Shown: positions 52,337 to 62,304 of the stretch, in pieces
Layout: each line of letters begins with the position of its first letter
How positions within the stretch are numbered: position 1 is the first letter of the stretch
Assembly (NCBI RefSeq): GCF_900240215.1
Contig: NZ_LT964681.1
Span: forward strand, 695,749 to 759,748
Reading direction: 5' to 3'
Length of the DNA: 64,000 bases
Source: Raoultibacter timonensis
Lineage (GTDB): Bacteria > Actinomycetota > Coriobacteriia > Coriobacteriales > Eggerthellaceae
Made by a program: the position numbers and the translations under genes
Notes under the pieces: model-generated
The model's database searches: none
What the model saw: only the letters and a program-made list of their open reading frames with translations
Told to the model about the DNA's origin: nothing

Positions 52337-53830
52337 CTACAAAACCACCTGGCCGGTCACCAACAGAACGATCGAGATGACGGCCGCCAGAAGAATGATC
52401 GCCACCACCACACGGTCGACCGTGCTCTTGAGGTAGGGCTCCCCGCGTTCCTTCTTCCCCTTGATGTACATGAGAATACCCGGCGCGTACAAGAGCGACA
52501 TGAGGGTAAGCCCCACCGCGCCCGACGCCCACGCGAGAAAGAAGCTGTAGAGTACGCCGAAGATACCGAAGATGCGCCACAAAACGATGCTGCCGCCGAG
52601 TTTGCCCTTGAACGCTCCCGGTTCGGTGAACGTGATCTTGGCGAAGTACGCGGCGGAAAGCAAATACGGCAAAAGAATCATGCCCGCCGAAAGCGTGTAG
52701 AAGAACTGGTAGGTGCTGTCGGAGAACAGCATGATGACGTAGAAGACCTCGACGATGATGTTCGTGACCACAAGCGTAACGATGGGTGCGCCCTTTTTGT
52801 TCGTCTTGGCGAACGCCTTGATGAACACGCCCTGCTCGGCCGCTTCGTACGGCGATTCGCTCGAAAGCACCGTATAGCCGAGCATCGCGCCCACAAGTGA
52901 AAGCACTACGCCGCCGTTAATGAGGATGGCGCCCCACTGCCCCACTGCGTGCTCCATGACGCCCGCAAGCGCGGGATTCTCAAGCTGGGCCAGTTCGGAC
53001 ATCGGCATAACGCCCATGGAAAGCACGCTCACCATCAGATAGATCGAAAGTACGCACACGAACGCGATGATGGTGGCCTTGCCCACATCGCGCTCCTTCT
53101 TCGCACGGCCCGAAATGGCCACCGCGCCCTCGATACCGACGAACACCCAGATGGTCACCATCATGGTGCTGCTCACCTGATCGAAGAACGGCATACCGGG
53201 CACCGCACCCGTCGTGAAGTTCTCCATAAAGATGGCGGGATCGAACTTCTGCAGGAAGACGATAGCCGTGATGGCCACGAAGATGGGAACGAACTTCGAG
53301 ATGGTGATGACGGCGTTCACACCCGTCGCCTCTTTGATGCCGCGCGAGACAAGGAACACGTAGAACCAGATGAGAATGCTCGCACCGATGATCGACGGCA
53401 GGTTCGTGCCACCGCCGAATATCGGGAAGAAGTACGAGAGAGCCCCGAACAGAAGCGCTGAAAAGCTCACCGTGCACAGAAGCGCGCTGATCCAGTAGCC
53501 CCATGCGCTGTTGAACCCGAGGAAATCGCCGAACCCCGCGTTCGCGTAGCTGTAGATGCCGCCCTTGAGCTTGGGCTTCACGCGAGAAAGAGCGAAGAAC
53601 GTCATGACGAGGCACAGCACGCCGACCGCCGAGATGCCCCATGCGGTCAGCACGGCGGCGCCGCTTGCGCCCCCCGCCGCCTGATCGCCCGCCAGCGTGA
53701 ACACGCCGCCGCCCACGATAAGCGTGATGACCGTGGTGACCAAACGAAAAATGCCAAGTCCGCCTTCGGGTTTGGCGATGCCGGACGCGCTTTCCGTTTG
53801 CACGGCCGGTGACGCTGATGGTTCGCTCAT
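52337..53830 (-). CDS. APC-family amino-acid antiporter (basic amino acid/polyamine type)
   Basis: The 497-residue protein has 12-13 spans and the APA-subfamily start TTVITLIVGGGVFTLAGD, where the glycine-rich break of helix 1 binds the substrate amino group. The next conserved part is YSYANAGFGDFLGF. Such carriers exchange arginine, ornithine, lysine, glutamate or their decarboxylation products. GGGGTGAT precedes the ATG and a TATTAT lies about 40 bp upstream. It is monocistronic. The exact substrate is not shown. Confidence 0.85.
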   Translation of the reverse strand: MSEPSASPAVQTESASGIAKPEGGLGIFRLVTTVITLIVGGGVFTLAGDQAAGGASGAAVLTAWGISAVGVLCLVMTFFALSRVKPKLKGGIYSYANAGFGDFLGFNSAWGYWISALLCTVSFSALLFGALSYFFPIFGGGTNLPSIIGASILIWFYVFLVSRGIKEATGVNAVITISKFVPIFVAITAIVFLQKFDPAIFMENFTTGAVPGMPFFDQVSSTMMVTIWVFVGIEGAVAISGRAKKERDVGKATIIAFVCVLSIYLMVSVLSMGVMPMSELAQLENPALAGVMEHAVGQWGAILINGGVVLSLVGAMLGYTVLSSESPYEAAEQGVFIKAFAKTNKKGAPIVTLVVTNIIVEVFYVIMLFSDSTYQFFYTLSAGMILLPYLLSAAYFAKITFTEPGAFKGKLGGSIVLWRIFGIFGVLYSFFLAWASGAVGLTLMSLLYAPGILMYIKGKKERGEPYLKSTVDRVVVAIILLAAVISIVLLVTGQVVL

Positions 53831-53950
53831 GTTGTATCACCCCGTCTTGTATGATGGACGGATACATAATACTCGATACTCCTGAAAAACTGACCAGCTT
53901 ACACCGCGTTGTAATAATTCGGATATGCGACGCTCGGTGCGCACATGCGG

Positions 53951-56848
53951 CTACCGGTAATCGCGCCGCTCCATGAGTACGGTATCGAGCGCTTGATAGT
54001 CGAGCTCGCATCCGAGTCCCGCCTCGTGCCCCTTCTGATTGAGCACGACAACGCCCTGCCGCACCGTAAACGGCGGATCGGTGATGTCCTGCTCGAAATA
54101 ACGCGACGTTTCGCTGATATCGCCGGGGATGTTCACGCCGAGCAGCGTCTCGAAGGCCGCATGAAGGCGTTTCGACACCCCTGTTTCGTACATGCCCGCC
54201 ATCCACAGTTCGATGCCGCGTTTTCGAGCCTCGCGATAGAAATCAAGCGTCGGCTGCACGCCGCCGAATTTGCCGATCTTCACGGCATAGCACGTCAGCT
54301 CAGGATATTCGAGCGCCCGCGACAAATCGCCTTCGGTTACCACCGATTCGTCGAGGCAGACGCGCATCGTGAGATCGCGCTGCAATCGGGCGAGCCGGGC
54401 GAACAGATCGGTCGGACCGACCGAAGGCGCGCGCTTCGGATCGAGCGGCTCCTCGATGCAACGGATTCCCAGGGTGTCGAGCGATTTGAGTGCTGGGAGA
54501 TCGCGTTCGGTATAGCTCTGGTTCGCATCGAGCATGATGGTGAGATGAGGATACGCCACCCGCACGGCGCGAACGCGAGAATAATCGTCCCCGGGTTTGA
54601 TCTTGAGCTTCACGCGATCGTAGCCCGCCTCGACATAGCGTTTTACCTCGGAGAGCGTTTTATCAACCGGCATCATGCCGAGCACCACGCCGGCGCGGAC
54701 CTCGGCCGTCGCAAGCGTCTGCAACGAGGGAACCGTTGCGCCCGCCTCGGTGTCGCGCTTGGCGCGTGCGCCGCCGATAAGCTGCCACAGAGGCCTGCCG
54801 ACGATCTTGCCGTACAGGTCCCACAGAGCAGGCTCGAGCGCTCCACGGGCGAGCGGGTACGCTCTCGCTGCATCGCATTCGGCGAATGCAGCTGAAGCTT
54901 CACCCGGATGCAGGTACACCTGGGAGAGAACCAAGGGAATCAGATGGTGCTCGAGAACGATCAGGTCGTCACCAAGCGTTTCGGGCAGATACCAATCGGT
55001 CGCAAACGCCACGCACTCGCCGATACCCGTTCTCCCCGCATGGTCCTCTATTTCGACGATGATCGACTCGCGCGAGTTCATGGTGGTCTTCGCCGTGGCG
55101 AACGGCGTTACGAGCCTCTGGTCGATCCGGTAGAGCGTCACGCGCTTGATCTCTATCCGCTCGTCGTAAGCCTGCCGCAGCGCGACCCGATCGGTCTTGC
55201 CGACACCGGTACGGGGGAAATCGTCGAGCACGAAAATCTGTTTAGGTTGATAGAGCTTCGATACACGTCGCTGCAAGCTCGTGCGAACGGTTTCGGCGAA
55301 CGCCCGCGGGGCAGTAACGCCGGCCGATGGCGAGGAAACCTCACGCTCCACGAAGGCGATGGGTCTGCGCCCCCAAGTAGCATCTTCGGCACCGAACACG
55401 TAGGCATCGCTCACCTGGGGCACGCGCATGATCTTGCGCTCGATTTCGGCTGGGTACACGTTCTCGCCACCCGAAACGAACATATCGCCCGTCCGCTCGA
55501 ATACGGTGAGCTTGCCCCTCTCGCATGTCGCCGTATCGCCCGTGAGGAAAAACCCGTCGGCCGTGGAGGGGGTCCGCGCGTTGAGGTAGCCCGGAAACAC
55601 GCCCGGTCCGCGCACGGCAAGCTGGCCTGCACCGCTCTCGTCGGGATTCACCACGCGAGCCTCGTAGCCGGGCAAAAGCGTCAGCGGACCAGCCGAGGAC
55701 GAGGTCACCCGAGCCGAGGCGATCTGGCTTGCCGTTTCGGTCATGCCGTAGCTCGCATAGACGCGCGCCTCGGCCGCAACGGCGCGGCTGAGGGTAGCCG
55801 GATTCGGGGCAGCGCCGCCCAGCAGCAGGCACCGGTAGTGCGAAAGCGTATCGTCGTCGTTTGCCGCAAGCAGATCCTGGAGCATCTTATCGACCACCGA
55901 GATATGCGTCGCTCCGTATTCGCGGGCGTCGGCAAGTATCCGCTGCGCATCGGCGCGGCGGTACAGGATGAACGGCGTTTCGTTGAGAACGCTTCTCACG
56001 AGTATCTGAAAACCGCCGATGTGAAACATCGGAAGCGCCGACTGCCAGAGGCCCTCGCCATGGCGGTTGAGCACCGCATTCGATGATTCCGCCGAGCCCC
56101 TAATATTATCCCAGGTGAGGGCAACGGCTTTCGGCCTGCCCGTCGTTCCGCTCGTAAACATGACGAGCGCGCAAAACCCGTGGTCGAACCCGGCGCGGGC
56201 GCGCTCTGCGAAGTTCACGATGGCCCGCGAATCGATTTCGCCCCCTCGTCCAGCCGCAGCCGTCCCGTCCTGCCGGCGCGACCGCGCCGCCTGTTCGCGC
56301 CCGGTGTCGTCTTTCCCGAACAGCCGGGAGAGCAAAGCCGGCTTATGGTTGTCCGCTGCACGTCCGCGCGCGCCGTGCTGAATCTCGTCGCGCGCCATGG
56401 CGTCGGCAACGGCTTGCGCTCCGGCAGGCGTCCCCATCGCATGCTCGATACGGTAGGCAACGTCATAGCCGCCGGGAACTCCGTCGAGAAGCCTGGCAAC
56501 ATCGCGTTCGGTAAGCGTTCTCGGCACCTCGATGCCGCTCGACATGCGCAAATCGGCAAGGCGCGAAGCCTTCTCCTCGTCGGTCAGGCGATGGTTGAGG
56601 GCTACAAGCGTAAAGCCCCCGTATGCCGCGGCAAGCGCCATGAATACGAACGCAGGGCAGTTGGGCATATCGACCGCAACGCCGGTACCGCGCGAAATGC
56701 CGAGATCGCGCAGACGCATCGCCAAGCCAGCAGCCGAGAATTTCGTTTCCTCGTAGGTAAAGGCGCGTCGATTACCCGCACCGTCGACGTATTGGAAGAA
56801 TACGTCGTGCGGCCGCCTCCGCATCGTCTGTTCGAACCGCTGTATCAC
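53951..56848 (-). CDS. menE-menC: MenE-MenC fusion: O-succinylbenzoate-CoA ligase plus O-succinylbenzoate synthase
   Basis: One uninterrupted 965-residue frame carries both enzymes. Residues 1 to about 564 are an acyl-CoA synthetase with the ATP loop TSGTTGRPK, YGMTE and the C-terminal GVGKTDR lysine. Residues from about 565 are an enolase-superfamily MenC: KLKIKPGD (KxK), MLDANQ, CIEEP, CLDES and the catalytic Lys in VKIGKFGG. MenC makes OSB and MenE activates it, so consecutive steps are joined, with the later enzyme first in the chain. The start is GTG after GGGGACGG. It is last in the men operon. A long insertion (about 140-210) is seen in the ligase part. Confidence 0.88.
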   Translation of the reverse strand: MIQRFEQTMRRRPHDVFFQYVDGAGNRRAFTYEETKFSAAGLAMRLRDLGISRGTGVAVDMPNCPAFVFMALAAAYGGFTLVALNHRLTDEEKASRLADLRMSSGIEVPRTLTERDVARLLDGVPGGYDVAYRIEHAMGTPAGAQAVADAMARDEIQHGARGRAADNHKPALLSRLFGKDDTGREQAARSRRQDGTAAAGRGGEIDSRAIVNFAERARAGFDHGFCALVMFTSGTTGRPKAVALTWDNIRGSAESSNAVLNRHGEGLWQSALPMFHIGGFQILVRSVLNETPFILYRRADAQRILADAREYGATHISVVDKMLQDLLAANDDDTLSHYRCLLLGGAAPNPATLSRAVAAEARVYASYGMTETASQIASARVTSSSAGPLTLLPGYEARVVNPDESGAGQLAVRGPGVFPGYLNARTPSTADGFFLTGDTATCERGKLTVFERTGDMFVSGGENVYPAEIERKIMRVPQVSDAYVFGAEDATWGRRPIAFVEREVSSPSAGVTAPRAFAETVRTSLQRRVSKLYQPKQIFVLDDFPRTGVGKTDRVALRQAYDERIEIKRVTLYRIDQRLVTPFATAKTTMNSRESIIVEIEDHAGRTGIGECVAFATDWYLPETLGDDLIVLEHHLIPLVLSQVYLHPGEASAAFAECDAARAYPLARGALEPALWDLYGKIVGRPLWQLIGGARAKRDTEAGATVPSLQTLATAEVRAGVVLGMMPVDKTLSEVKRYVEAGYDRVKLKIKPGDDYSRVRAVRVAYPHLTIMLDANQSYTERDLPALKSLDTLGIRCIEEPLDPKRAPSVGPTDLFARLARLQRDLTMRVCLDESVVTEGDLSRALEYPELTCYAVKIGKFGGVQPTLDFYREARKRGIELWMAGMYETGVSKRLHAAFETLLGVNIPGDISETSRYFEQDITDPPFTVRQGVVVLNQKGHEAGLGCELDYQALDTVLMERRDYR

Positions 56849-56912
56849 GCGTCCGTCCCCAACCTCGTTTCATGGATACGCGCTTCCGCAGATTCGGTAC
56901 CGCTCGCCGAAC

Positions 56913-57752
56913 CTAGGGGAACTTCGGGAATTGGTCGAAATCGGGCTGGCGCTTCTCTTTGAAAGCGTCGCGTCCCTCTTTCGCTTCATCAGTCGTATAG
57001 TACAGAAGAGTGGCATCTCCTGCGAATTGCTGCAAGCCGGCTAAACCATCGGTTGCAGCATTGAAAGAAGCCTTAAGAAATCTTAAGGCCGTCGGAGAGA
57101 ACTGCATCATCTCGCGCGCCCAGCTAACGGTTTCTTCCTCGAGCTCTTCGAAGGGAACGACCTTGTTCACCAAGCCCATCTCGAGCGCCTCCGCTGCCGT
57201 GTACTGGCGGCACAGATACCATATCTCGCGCGCCTTCTTCTGCCCGACGATGGCGGCGAGATAGCCCGCACCGTATCCGGCATCGAAACTGCCGACCTTA
57301 GGGCCGGTCTGCCCGAACTTAGCCGTCTCAGCTGCAATTGAAAGATCGCACAGGATGTGGAGCACGTGTCCACCGCCGATGGCGTAGCCGTTCACCATGG
57401 CGATGACCGGTTTGGGCACCACGCGAATAAGGCGCTGCAGGTCGAGTACGTTCAGGCGCGGGATGTTATCATCGCCCACGTAGCCGCCGTTGCCGCGTAC
57501 CTTCTGATCGCCGCCCGAGCAGAACGCCTCGTCCTCATGGCGTCCGCCATGATTCGCTCCCGTGAGGATGATGACGCCGATCGCGGCATCTTCGCGCGCT
57601 TCAGTGAAGGCATCGTAGAGCTCGTTCACCGTCAACGGCGTGAACGCATTGCGGCGCTCCGGCCTGTTGATCGAGATCCTGGCGATCCCGTCGCACGTCT
57701 CGTAGATGATCTCCTTGTAGGATTTGCCCCTCTTCCACGCGATGTCGCCCAT
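56913..57752 (-). CDS. menB: 1,4-dihydroxy-2-naphthoyl-CoA synthase
   Basis: The 279-residue crotonase-fold protein has the MenB-specific segments ICSGGDQ-like [11 protein letters not shown] (about 83-93), [18 protein letters not shown] and [13 protein letters not shown], where Asp acts in ring closure. It cyclises OSB-CoA. The ATG at 57752 follows AAGGACGG. It lies between menH and the menE-menC fusion, with gaps of 50 and 64 bases. Confidence 0.95.
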   Translation of the reverse strand: MGDIAWKRGKSYKEIIYETCDGIARISINRPERRNAFTPLTVNELYDAFTEAREDAAIGVIILTGANHGGRHEDEAFCSGGDQKVRGNGGYVGDDNIPRLNVLDLQRLIRVVPKPVIAMVNGYAIGGGHVLHILCDLSIAAETAKFGQTGPKVGSFDAGYGAGYLAAIVGQKKAREIWYLCRQYTAAEALEMGLVNKVVPFEELEEETVSWAREMMQFSPTALRFLKASFNAATDGLAGLQQFAGDATLLYYTTDEAKEGRDAFKEKRQPDFDQFPKFP

Positions 57753-57802
57753 AGCCGTCCTTCCCTGTATCGCGCCTGCCTCCGGCAATCCGCGTTCCGC
57801 CC

Positions 57803-58648
57803 TCATCGGCCGGCACGCTTCGCCTGCTTGTCCAGAAACCCGCCTACCTGCCTGGCGAACGCTTCCGGATCTTCAAGATGGGTGTTGTGCCCCGTATTGA
57901 GCAGCACGCAAGAGACATTTTCTTCGTGTGCTAGATTTTCCGCTATTTTGAGATACTTTCTATCAAGAATCCCCGCAATGTACAAAATCGGCATGGGCAG
58001 ATGCTTGATATGCAAAGAGTAATCGATCATGCTGTGCTGCCCGGTTCCCCGAACGGTGTAGGCAAGCGCCCGCGGATCGTTCGCAATGCGCTCCCGCCGC
58101 ACGCGATCGCGCAGCTCGCTTGGCAAGCGCTTCTGCGTCTCGAAGATCGGCAGCTGCTCCCACTCGTCCATGAACGTCTCGATGTCCACCGACAAGAGCC
58201 GCTCGATCATATCCGCATCGCGGTGCCGCATGGCGGCATGCTGCTGGCCGGTCTTGGGCCCGAGGCCTGCACTCTCGAGCACAAGCGCCGAGACCCTGTT
58301 CGGCTCGCCGCACGCGAAGGCGAGCGCGATGCGGCCTCCCATGGAATAGCCGACAAGCGCGATCTTACGGCTGAAGCGCTCGGCCAAAAATACCGAAAGC
58401 GCATCGAGCACCGCGCTCATTTCGTACGAGAGGGGATCATCGGGCCTATCGCTTTTCCCGTGACCGATGAAATCGAACGCAACCACAAAGCGGTTTTTCG
58501 CGAGAGACGGCGCGACGTCGCACCACGATTCTGCGCTCTGCGCGAAACCATGCAGAAGCACGACCGGCAGATTGCCGACATCCCCCCATTCGCACACACG
58601 ATAGCGGATGCCGTGATGCTCAAACCAGCTTTCCCGCGCAGGTGCCAT
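57803..58648 (-). CDS. menH: Alpha/beta hydrolase, SHCHC synthase
   Basis: The 281-residue protein has [10 protein letters not shown] (oxyanion loop), the nucleophile elbow GYSMGGR (Ser near 102) and a late His in [10 protein letters not shown]. This fits MenH, which eliminates pyruvate from SEPHCHC. The ATG at 58648 is separated from the menD stop by one base, so translation is coupled. Placement between menD and menB supports the assignment over a generic hydrolase. Confidence 0.88.
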   Translation of the reverse strand: MAPARESWFEHHGIRYRVCEWGDVGNLPVVLLHGFAQSAESWCDVAPSLAKNRFVVAFDFIGHGKSDRPDDPLSYEMSAVLDALSVFLAERFSRKIALVGYSMGGRIALAFACGEPNRVSALVLESAGLGPKTGQQHAAMRHRDADMIERLLSVDIETFMDEWEQLPIFETQKRLPSELRDRVRRERIANDPRALAYTVRGTGQHSMIDYSLHIKHLPMPILYIAGILDRKYLKIAENLAHEENVSCVLLNTGHNTHLEDPEAFARQVGGFLDKQAKRAGR

Positions 58649-58649
58649 G

Positions 58650-60452
58650 CTACCGATACCGCCCGAACCGCTCGCCCACCCCATCGAGGGCAAGGGGAAC
58701 CTCGATCATACTGATGCCCGGTACGCCGAGGGCCTTCTCGTAGGCACGGGCAAAGCCGTCGACACCTTCGACCGCCGTATGCGGTACGCCGAACGCGCGC
58801 GCTGCCTGCCCGAAATCGACGCGCTGGGGCGTGAGGAACAGCCGCTCGAAATACGCATCGTCCGACTTTTGGGGAAGCGTTTCGAATATGCCGCCCCCGC
58901 AGTTGTTGAGGAGCACGATCACAATGCTCGCCGCCTCGCTGCCGCCGTGATGCTCGAGCAGCTCGCGCTGAAGCGCGAGCGCATTGAGGTCGTGCAGCAT
59001 CGTCAAATCGCCGGTGACGAACGTGGTTTGGCGATACGCCTGCGCAGCCCCAAGCGCCGAAGACACCGTGCCGTCTATACCGTTGAGGCCTCGGTTGCAC
59101 AGCACGGAAAGCTGCTTTTCCGATTTAAGGTACATGGCGTCGATCAGGCGAATCGACATAGAGTTGGCCACGAACACGAGCGATCCGTCGGGGGCGAGCT
59201 CGAGCGCCTTGGCTACATAGGAGGCCTCTACGTCGTCGGCAGCCTCGCCGATCCGCTCGATGCGCGCATGCGCCGCCTCGTTCGCCGCCATCCACTCGGC
59301 CGCACTCGCCCGGCTTGCCCCGTCGCACGCACCGTCCGCAGCCGCAAGCAGCGCTTCCACGAAGGCGCGGGGCTCGCAGCGTACGAACAGGTCGGTTGCC
59401 GCGTTGAAATCGCGTGTATCCACTGCATCCACGACGATCTGGACCGGCCGAGCACCCTCGCCCACGGCGCCGCACGCGCAGATCGAGGTAAAGCAGCTTT
59501 TCGAAACAGGGTAGCGTCCGAATCGGATAACGCACTCGACAGGGGGCTGCTCGCCCCGTGCGAATATGCTGTCGTAGGCATCGATCACCAGCTCGTCGTC
59601 CGACGAGCGCAGGCCGCTCAAAGGATCGGCAAGAAGAGGGAGCGAGAAGCGGTGCGCCCATTCGATGAGCGCCGTACGTTCGGCGAAGCTGAAGCATGTT
59701 CCCTCGCCCACGAGGGCGACGGTGCGCTTGTTGCAAAGCGCTGCCAGAATGGGCTGCACCTGCCGCGCGTCCAGCGAAGACGCCGCCGCGACGAAAGGTT
59801 CCTCGAACCCGGTTTCGCTTCGGCCGGCTCGGAACAAGCCCTCAACCGACAAGTCGGGTTTGAGCGGCTCGTCGAGGGGGAAGTTGAAATGAACGGGGCC
59901 CGCATCTCCCGCGCAGCCGTAAAACGGTTCGCCCCGATCGCCGAACGCCGGAGGCGAGCCAACCGCCTTGGCAAACGCGGTCTTTCCCATCTGGCGCGCA
60001 AACGCGATGTCGCGCTCTTCCGCAGCAGCAAGCGGCATCTGCTGGAAATGGCGTACGTGATCGCCGTACGCCTTGAGCTGATCGCACGTCTGCGGCGCAC
60101 CGAGGTTCTGCAAGCGCGGGGGGCGGTCGCCCGTCAACACGATAAGCGGCACGCGCGAGGTTTCAGCTTCGAGCACCGCCGGATAGTAGTTCGCCACCGC
60201 GGTTCCCGAGGTGCAGATCATGCACACCGGCCTGCCCGATGCCTTCGCCAACCCCAGCGCGAAGAACGCCGCCCCGCGCTCGTCGATATCGACGTACAGG
60301 TTCAGGCTGCTCGCATGCGCCACCATCGCAAGGGGCGTCGAGCGAGAGCCGGGGCTCACCACCACATCGCGCACCCCGCACGCGATAAGCTCGTCGAAGA
60401 ACGCCGAGAGGAAGAGCGCCGATGCCTGGGGCGCTTCGATGCTAGCGGCCAT
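58650..60452 (-). CDS. menD: SEPHCHC synthase
   Basis: The 600-residue thiamine-diphosphate enzyme has the MenD start VVSPGSRSTPLA, IDERGAAFFALG with the ThDP-activating Glu, SGTAVANYYPAV, and VTGDLTMLHDLNAL...LLNNCGGGIFETLPQ near the C-terminus for Mg-ThDP binding. It joins isochorismate and 2-oxoglutarate. Its start overlaps the menF stop by 11 bases. Confidence 0.95.
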   Translation of the reverse strand: MAASIEAPQASALFLSAFFDELIACGVRDVVVSPGSRSTPLAMVAHASSLNLYVDIDERGAAFFALGLAKASGRPVCMICTSGTAVANYYPAVLEAETSRVPLIVLTGDRPPRLQNLGAPQTCDQLKAYGDHVRHFQQMPLAAAEERDIAFARQMGKTAFAKAVGSPPAFGDRGEPFYGCAGDAGPVHFNFPLDEPLKPDLSVEGLFRAGRSETGFEEPFVAAASSLDARQVQPILAALCNKRTVALVGEGTCFSFAERTALIEWAHRFSLPLLADPLSGLRSSDDELVIDAYDSIFARGEQPPVECVIRFGRYPVSKSCFTSICACGAVGEGARPVQIVVDAVDTRDFNAATDLFVRCEPRAFVEALLAAADGACDGASRASAAEWMAANEAAHARIERIGEAADDVEASYVAKALELAPDGSLVFVANSMSIRLIDAMYLKSEKQLSVLCNRGLNGIDGTVSSALGAAQAYRQTTFVTGDLTMLHDLNALALQRELLEHHGGSEAASIVIVLLNNCGGGIFETLPQKSDDAYFERLFLTPQRVDFGQAARAFGVPHTAVEGVDGFARAYEKALGVPGISMIEVPLALDGVGERFGRYR

Positions 60453-61704
60453 CTTCGCCCCCGTCGAACGCGGAGAGGATCGTCTTGAGCTTCATATCGA
60501 TCTCGTCGTATTCGTCGTCCGCCACGCTACCCTCGACGATGCCGCACCCGGCGTACACCCAGCCGATTTCGCCATCGAATACGCCCGTGCGCAAAGCAAC
60601 GGTGAACTCGCCGTTGCCGTCGCCGTCGATGTAGCCGGCCGCCCCGCCGAAGAAACCGCGGTTGTATGCCTCGATCTGGCGGATGAGCATGAGCGCCTCG
60701 CCTACCGGCGCGCCCGAGAGCGCGGGCGTGGGATGCAGTTCGCCCATGAGCCCCATGAGCGTTTTCCCTTCGAGCACCTGCGCCGACGCGGGCGTGTACA
60801 GGTGCTGCACGTGCTGGAGCGCAAGGATGCCCGGATGATCGGGAATCGCCACGTCATGGCAGTTGCGCCGAAACACCTCCCTGATGAAATCGACTACGTA
60901 AGCATGCTCCTGCAGGTTCTTCCCGTCGTGCAAAAGCTCTGAAGCCAACTGCTCGCGTTCGGCTTCGTCGGCACCGGCGGCAGTGGTTCCTGCCAGGCAC
61001 ATGCTCTCAACCGATGCGCCGTCTTTGCGCACAAGCAGCTCGGGCGTGCAGCCGCAGAAGAACACATCGCCGTAGCGGTACAAAAGCACGGTGCCACGAG
61101 CCGGCCCGTCGATAAGGTTCACGAGCAGATCCTTCGACGAGAACGGGTTCGCCGCCACGAGCTTCTGCCTGCGCGACAGCACCACCTTGTCGACGCGGCC
61201 CTCGGATATGGCGGCAAGCCCCGCCCCGACCGCTTCGCCCCACGCTTCGCGCGAATCCCTCTCAAGCTCAAAGGGAATCGTTATGCGCGTGCGAGGCTTG
61301 GCCTCGGCGATGTGCCGCGAAAACCGCGCGACGCGGCCCGCATACACGGGACCCAGGCTGTTAACCTGCAGAAACCTTCCCTGTTCGTTCTCGATCAGCA
61401 CCACCTCGGGAAGCATGAGGCACAGCCGGGGGAACGAGGCGAACAGCTCGTCAGCGGGCTTGGGGTTCTCGGCGTCGAAGCGGTTGAACGAAAAGAGAAT
61501 CGGCGGCTGCTCGGTTTCGCCCTGCACGACGTACTCGACCTCGCGAAGGCTCGGCAGCGCGATGCAGCGCCCCAAGCCCATAAAGCGCGCCTTGCGCGAC
61601 TTGTCGTAGAACACGAACTGATCGGTAAAGCCCTTCTGCAGCACGCAGAACGCATCGACGATATCGGCATCGACCGGCTGCGTATAGGTATAGATTTTGG
61701 TCAC
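60442..61704 (-). CDS. menF: Isochorismate synthase
   Basis: The 420-residue protein is a chorismate-utilising enzyme with KVVLSRRQ, the LAGTTAAG loop, LMGELHPTPALSGAP and the final RTGVFDGEIGWVYAGCGIVEGS. It turns chorismate to isochorismate and opens the pathway. The GTG at 61704 gives the right N-terminus and has a GGTGATC site; the open frame extends 14 codons further. It is first in the operon and divergent from mscL. Confidence 0.92.
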   Translation of the reverse strand: MTKIYTYTQPVDADIVDAFCVLQKGFTDQFVFYDKSRKARFMGLGRCIALPSLREVEYVVQGETEQPPILFSFNRFDAENPKPADELFASFPRLCLMLPEVVLIENEQGRFLQVNSLGPVYAGRVARFSRHIAEAKPRTRITIPFELERDSREAWGEAVGAGLAAISEGRVDKVVLSRRQKLVAANPFSSKDLLVNLIDGPARGTVLLYRYGDVFFCGCTPELLVRKDGASVESMCLAGTTAAGADEAEREQLASELLHDGKNLQEHAYVVDFIREVFRRNCHDVAIPDHPGILALQHVQHLYTPASAQVLEGKTLMGLMGELHPTPALSGAPVGEALMLIRQIEAYNRGFFGGAAGYIDGDGNGEFTVALRTGVFDGEIGWVYAGCGIVEGSVADDEYDEIDMKLKTILSAFDGGEDGR

Positions 61705-61854
61705 TGGATCACCGCACTCACTCGGATATCGGTCTGTTTCAAGCAAAAGTATCGGTTCGCTAAACGTTTTACCATTCTACCATTGCATATCCTATACTGT
61801 GGCCCGTCAGCCGCCTGCGGCCGACACCGCAGATAAGACGCAGAAAGGGCAGCA

Positions 61855-62304
61855 ATGAAGAAGTTTTTCGAAGAGTTCAAGGAGTTCATCAACCGAGGCA
61901 ACGTGATGGATCTCGCGGTCGCCGTCGTCATCGGTGCTGCGTTCACGGCCATCGTCAATTCGGTTGTCTCCGATCTCATCATGCCCATCGTCGGAGTGGT
62001 AACCGGCGGCATCGACTTCGCCGATATGAAATGGACCATCCCCGTAGGAGCTGGCCAATCAGCCATTACCTACGGCAACTTCATCAACGCGGTCATCCAG
62101 TTCCTCATCATCGCATTCGTCGTGTTCCTCATCGTGAAGGCGCTCAACAAGGCGAAGGATATGACCTCCAAGGGCAAGAAAGCCGAAGAGAAGGAAGCGC
62201 CGAAGTGCCCCTACTGCCTCGAAGAGGTAGCCGAAGGCGCAACCCGCTGCCCGCACTGCACCGCCGAGCTTCCCGCACCCGCAAAGGCGACCGTCAAGCA
62301 CTAA
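61855..62304 (+). CDS. mscL: Large-conductance mechanosensitive channel with zinc-ribbon tail
   Basis: The 149-residue protein has the MscL core: FKEFINRGNVMDLAVAVVIGAAF for helix 1 and FLIIAFVVFLIVKALN for helix 2. After the cytoplasmic helix it carries CPYC...CPHC, a zinc ribbon of the rubredoxin type that replaces the usual short C-terminal helix end. It opens under membrane tension to release solutes. A TATACT lies about 65 bp upstream, with TTACCA 18 bases before it. Confidence 0.92.
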   Translation: MKKFFEEFKEFINRGNVMDLAVAVVIGAAFTAIVNSVVSDLIMPIVGVVTGGIDFADMKWTIPVGAGQSAITYGNFINAVIQFLIIAFVVFLIVKALNKAKDMTSKGKKAEEKEAPKCPYCLEEVAEGATRCPHCTAELPAPAKATVKH

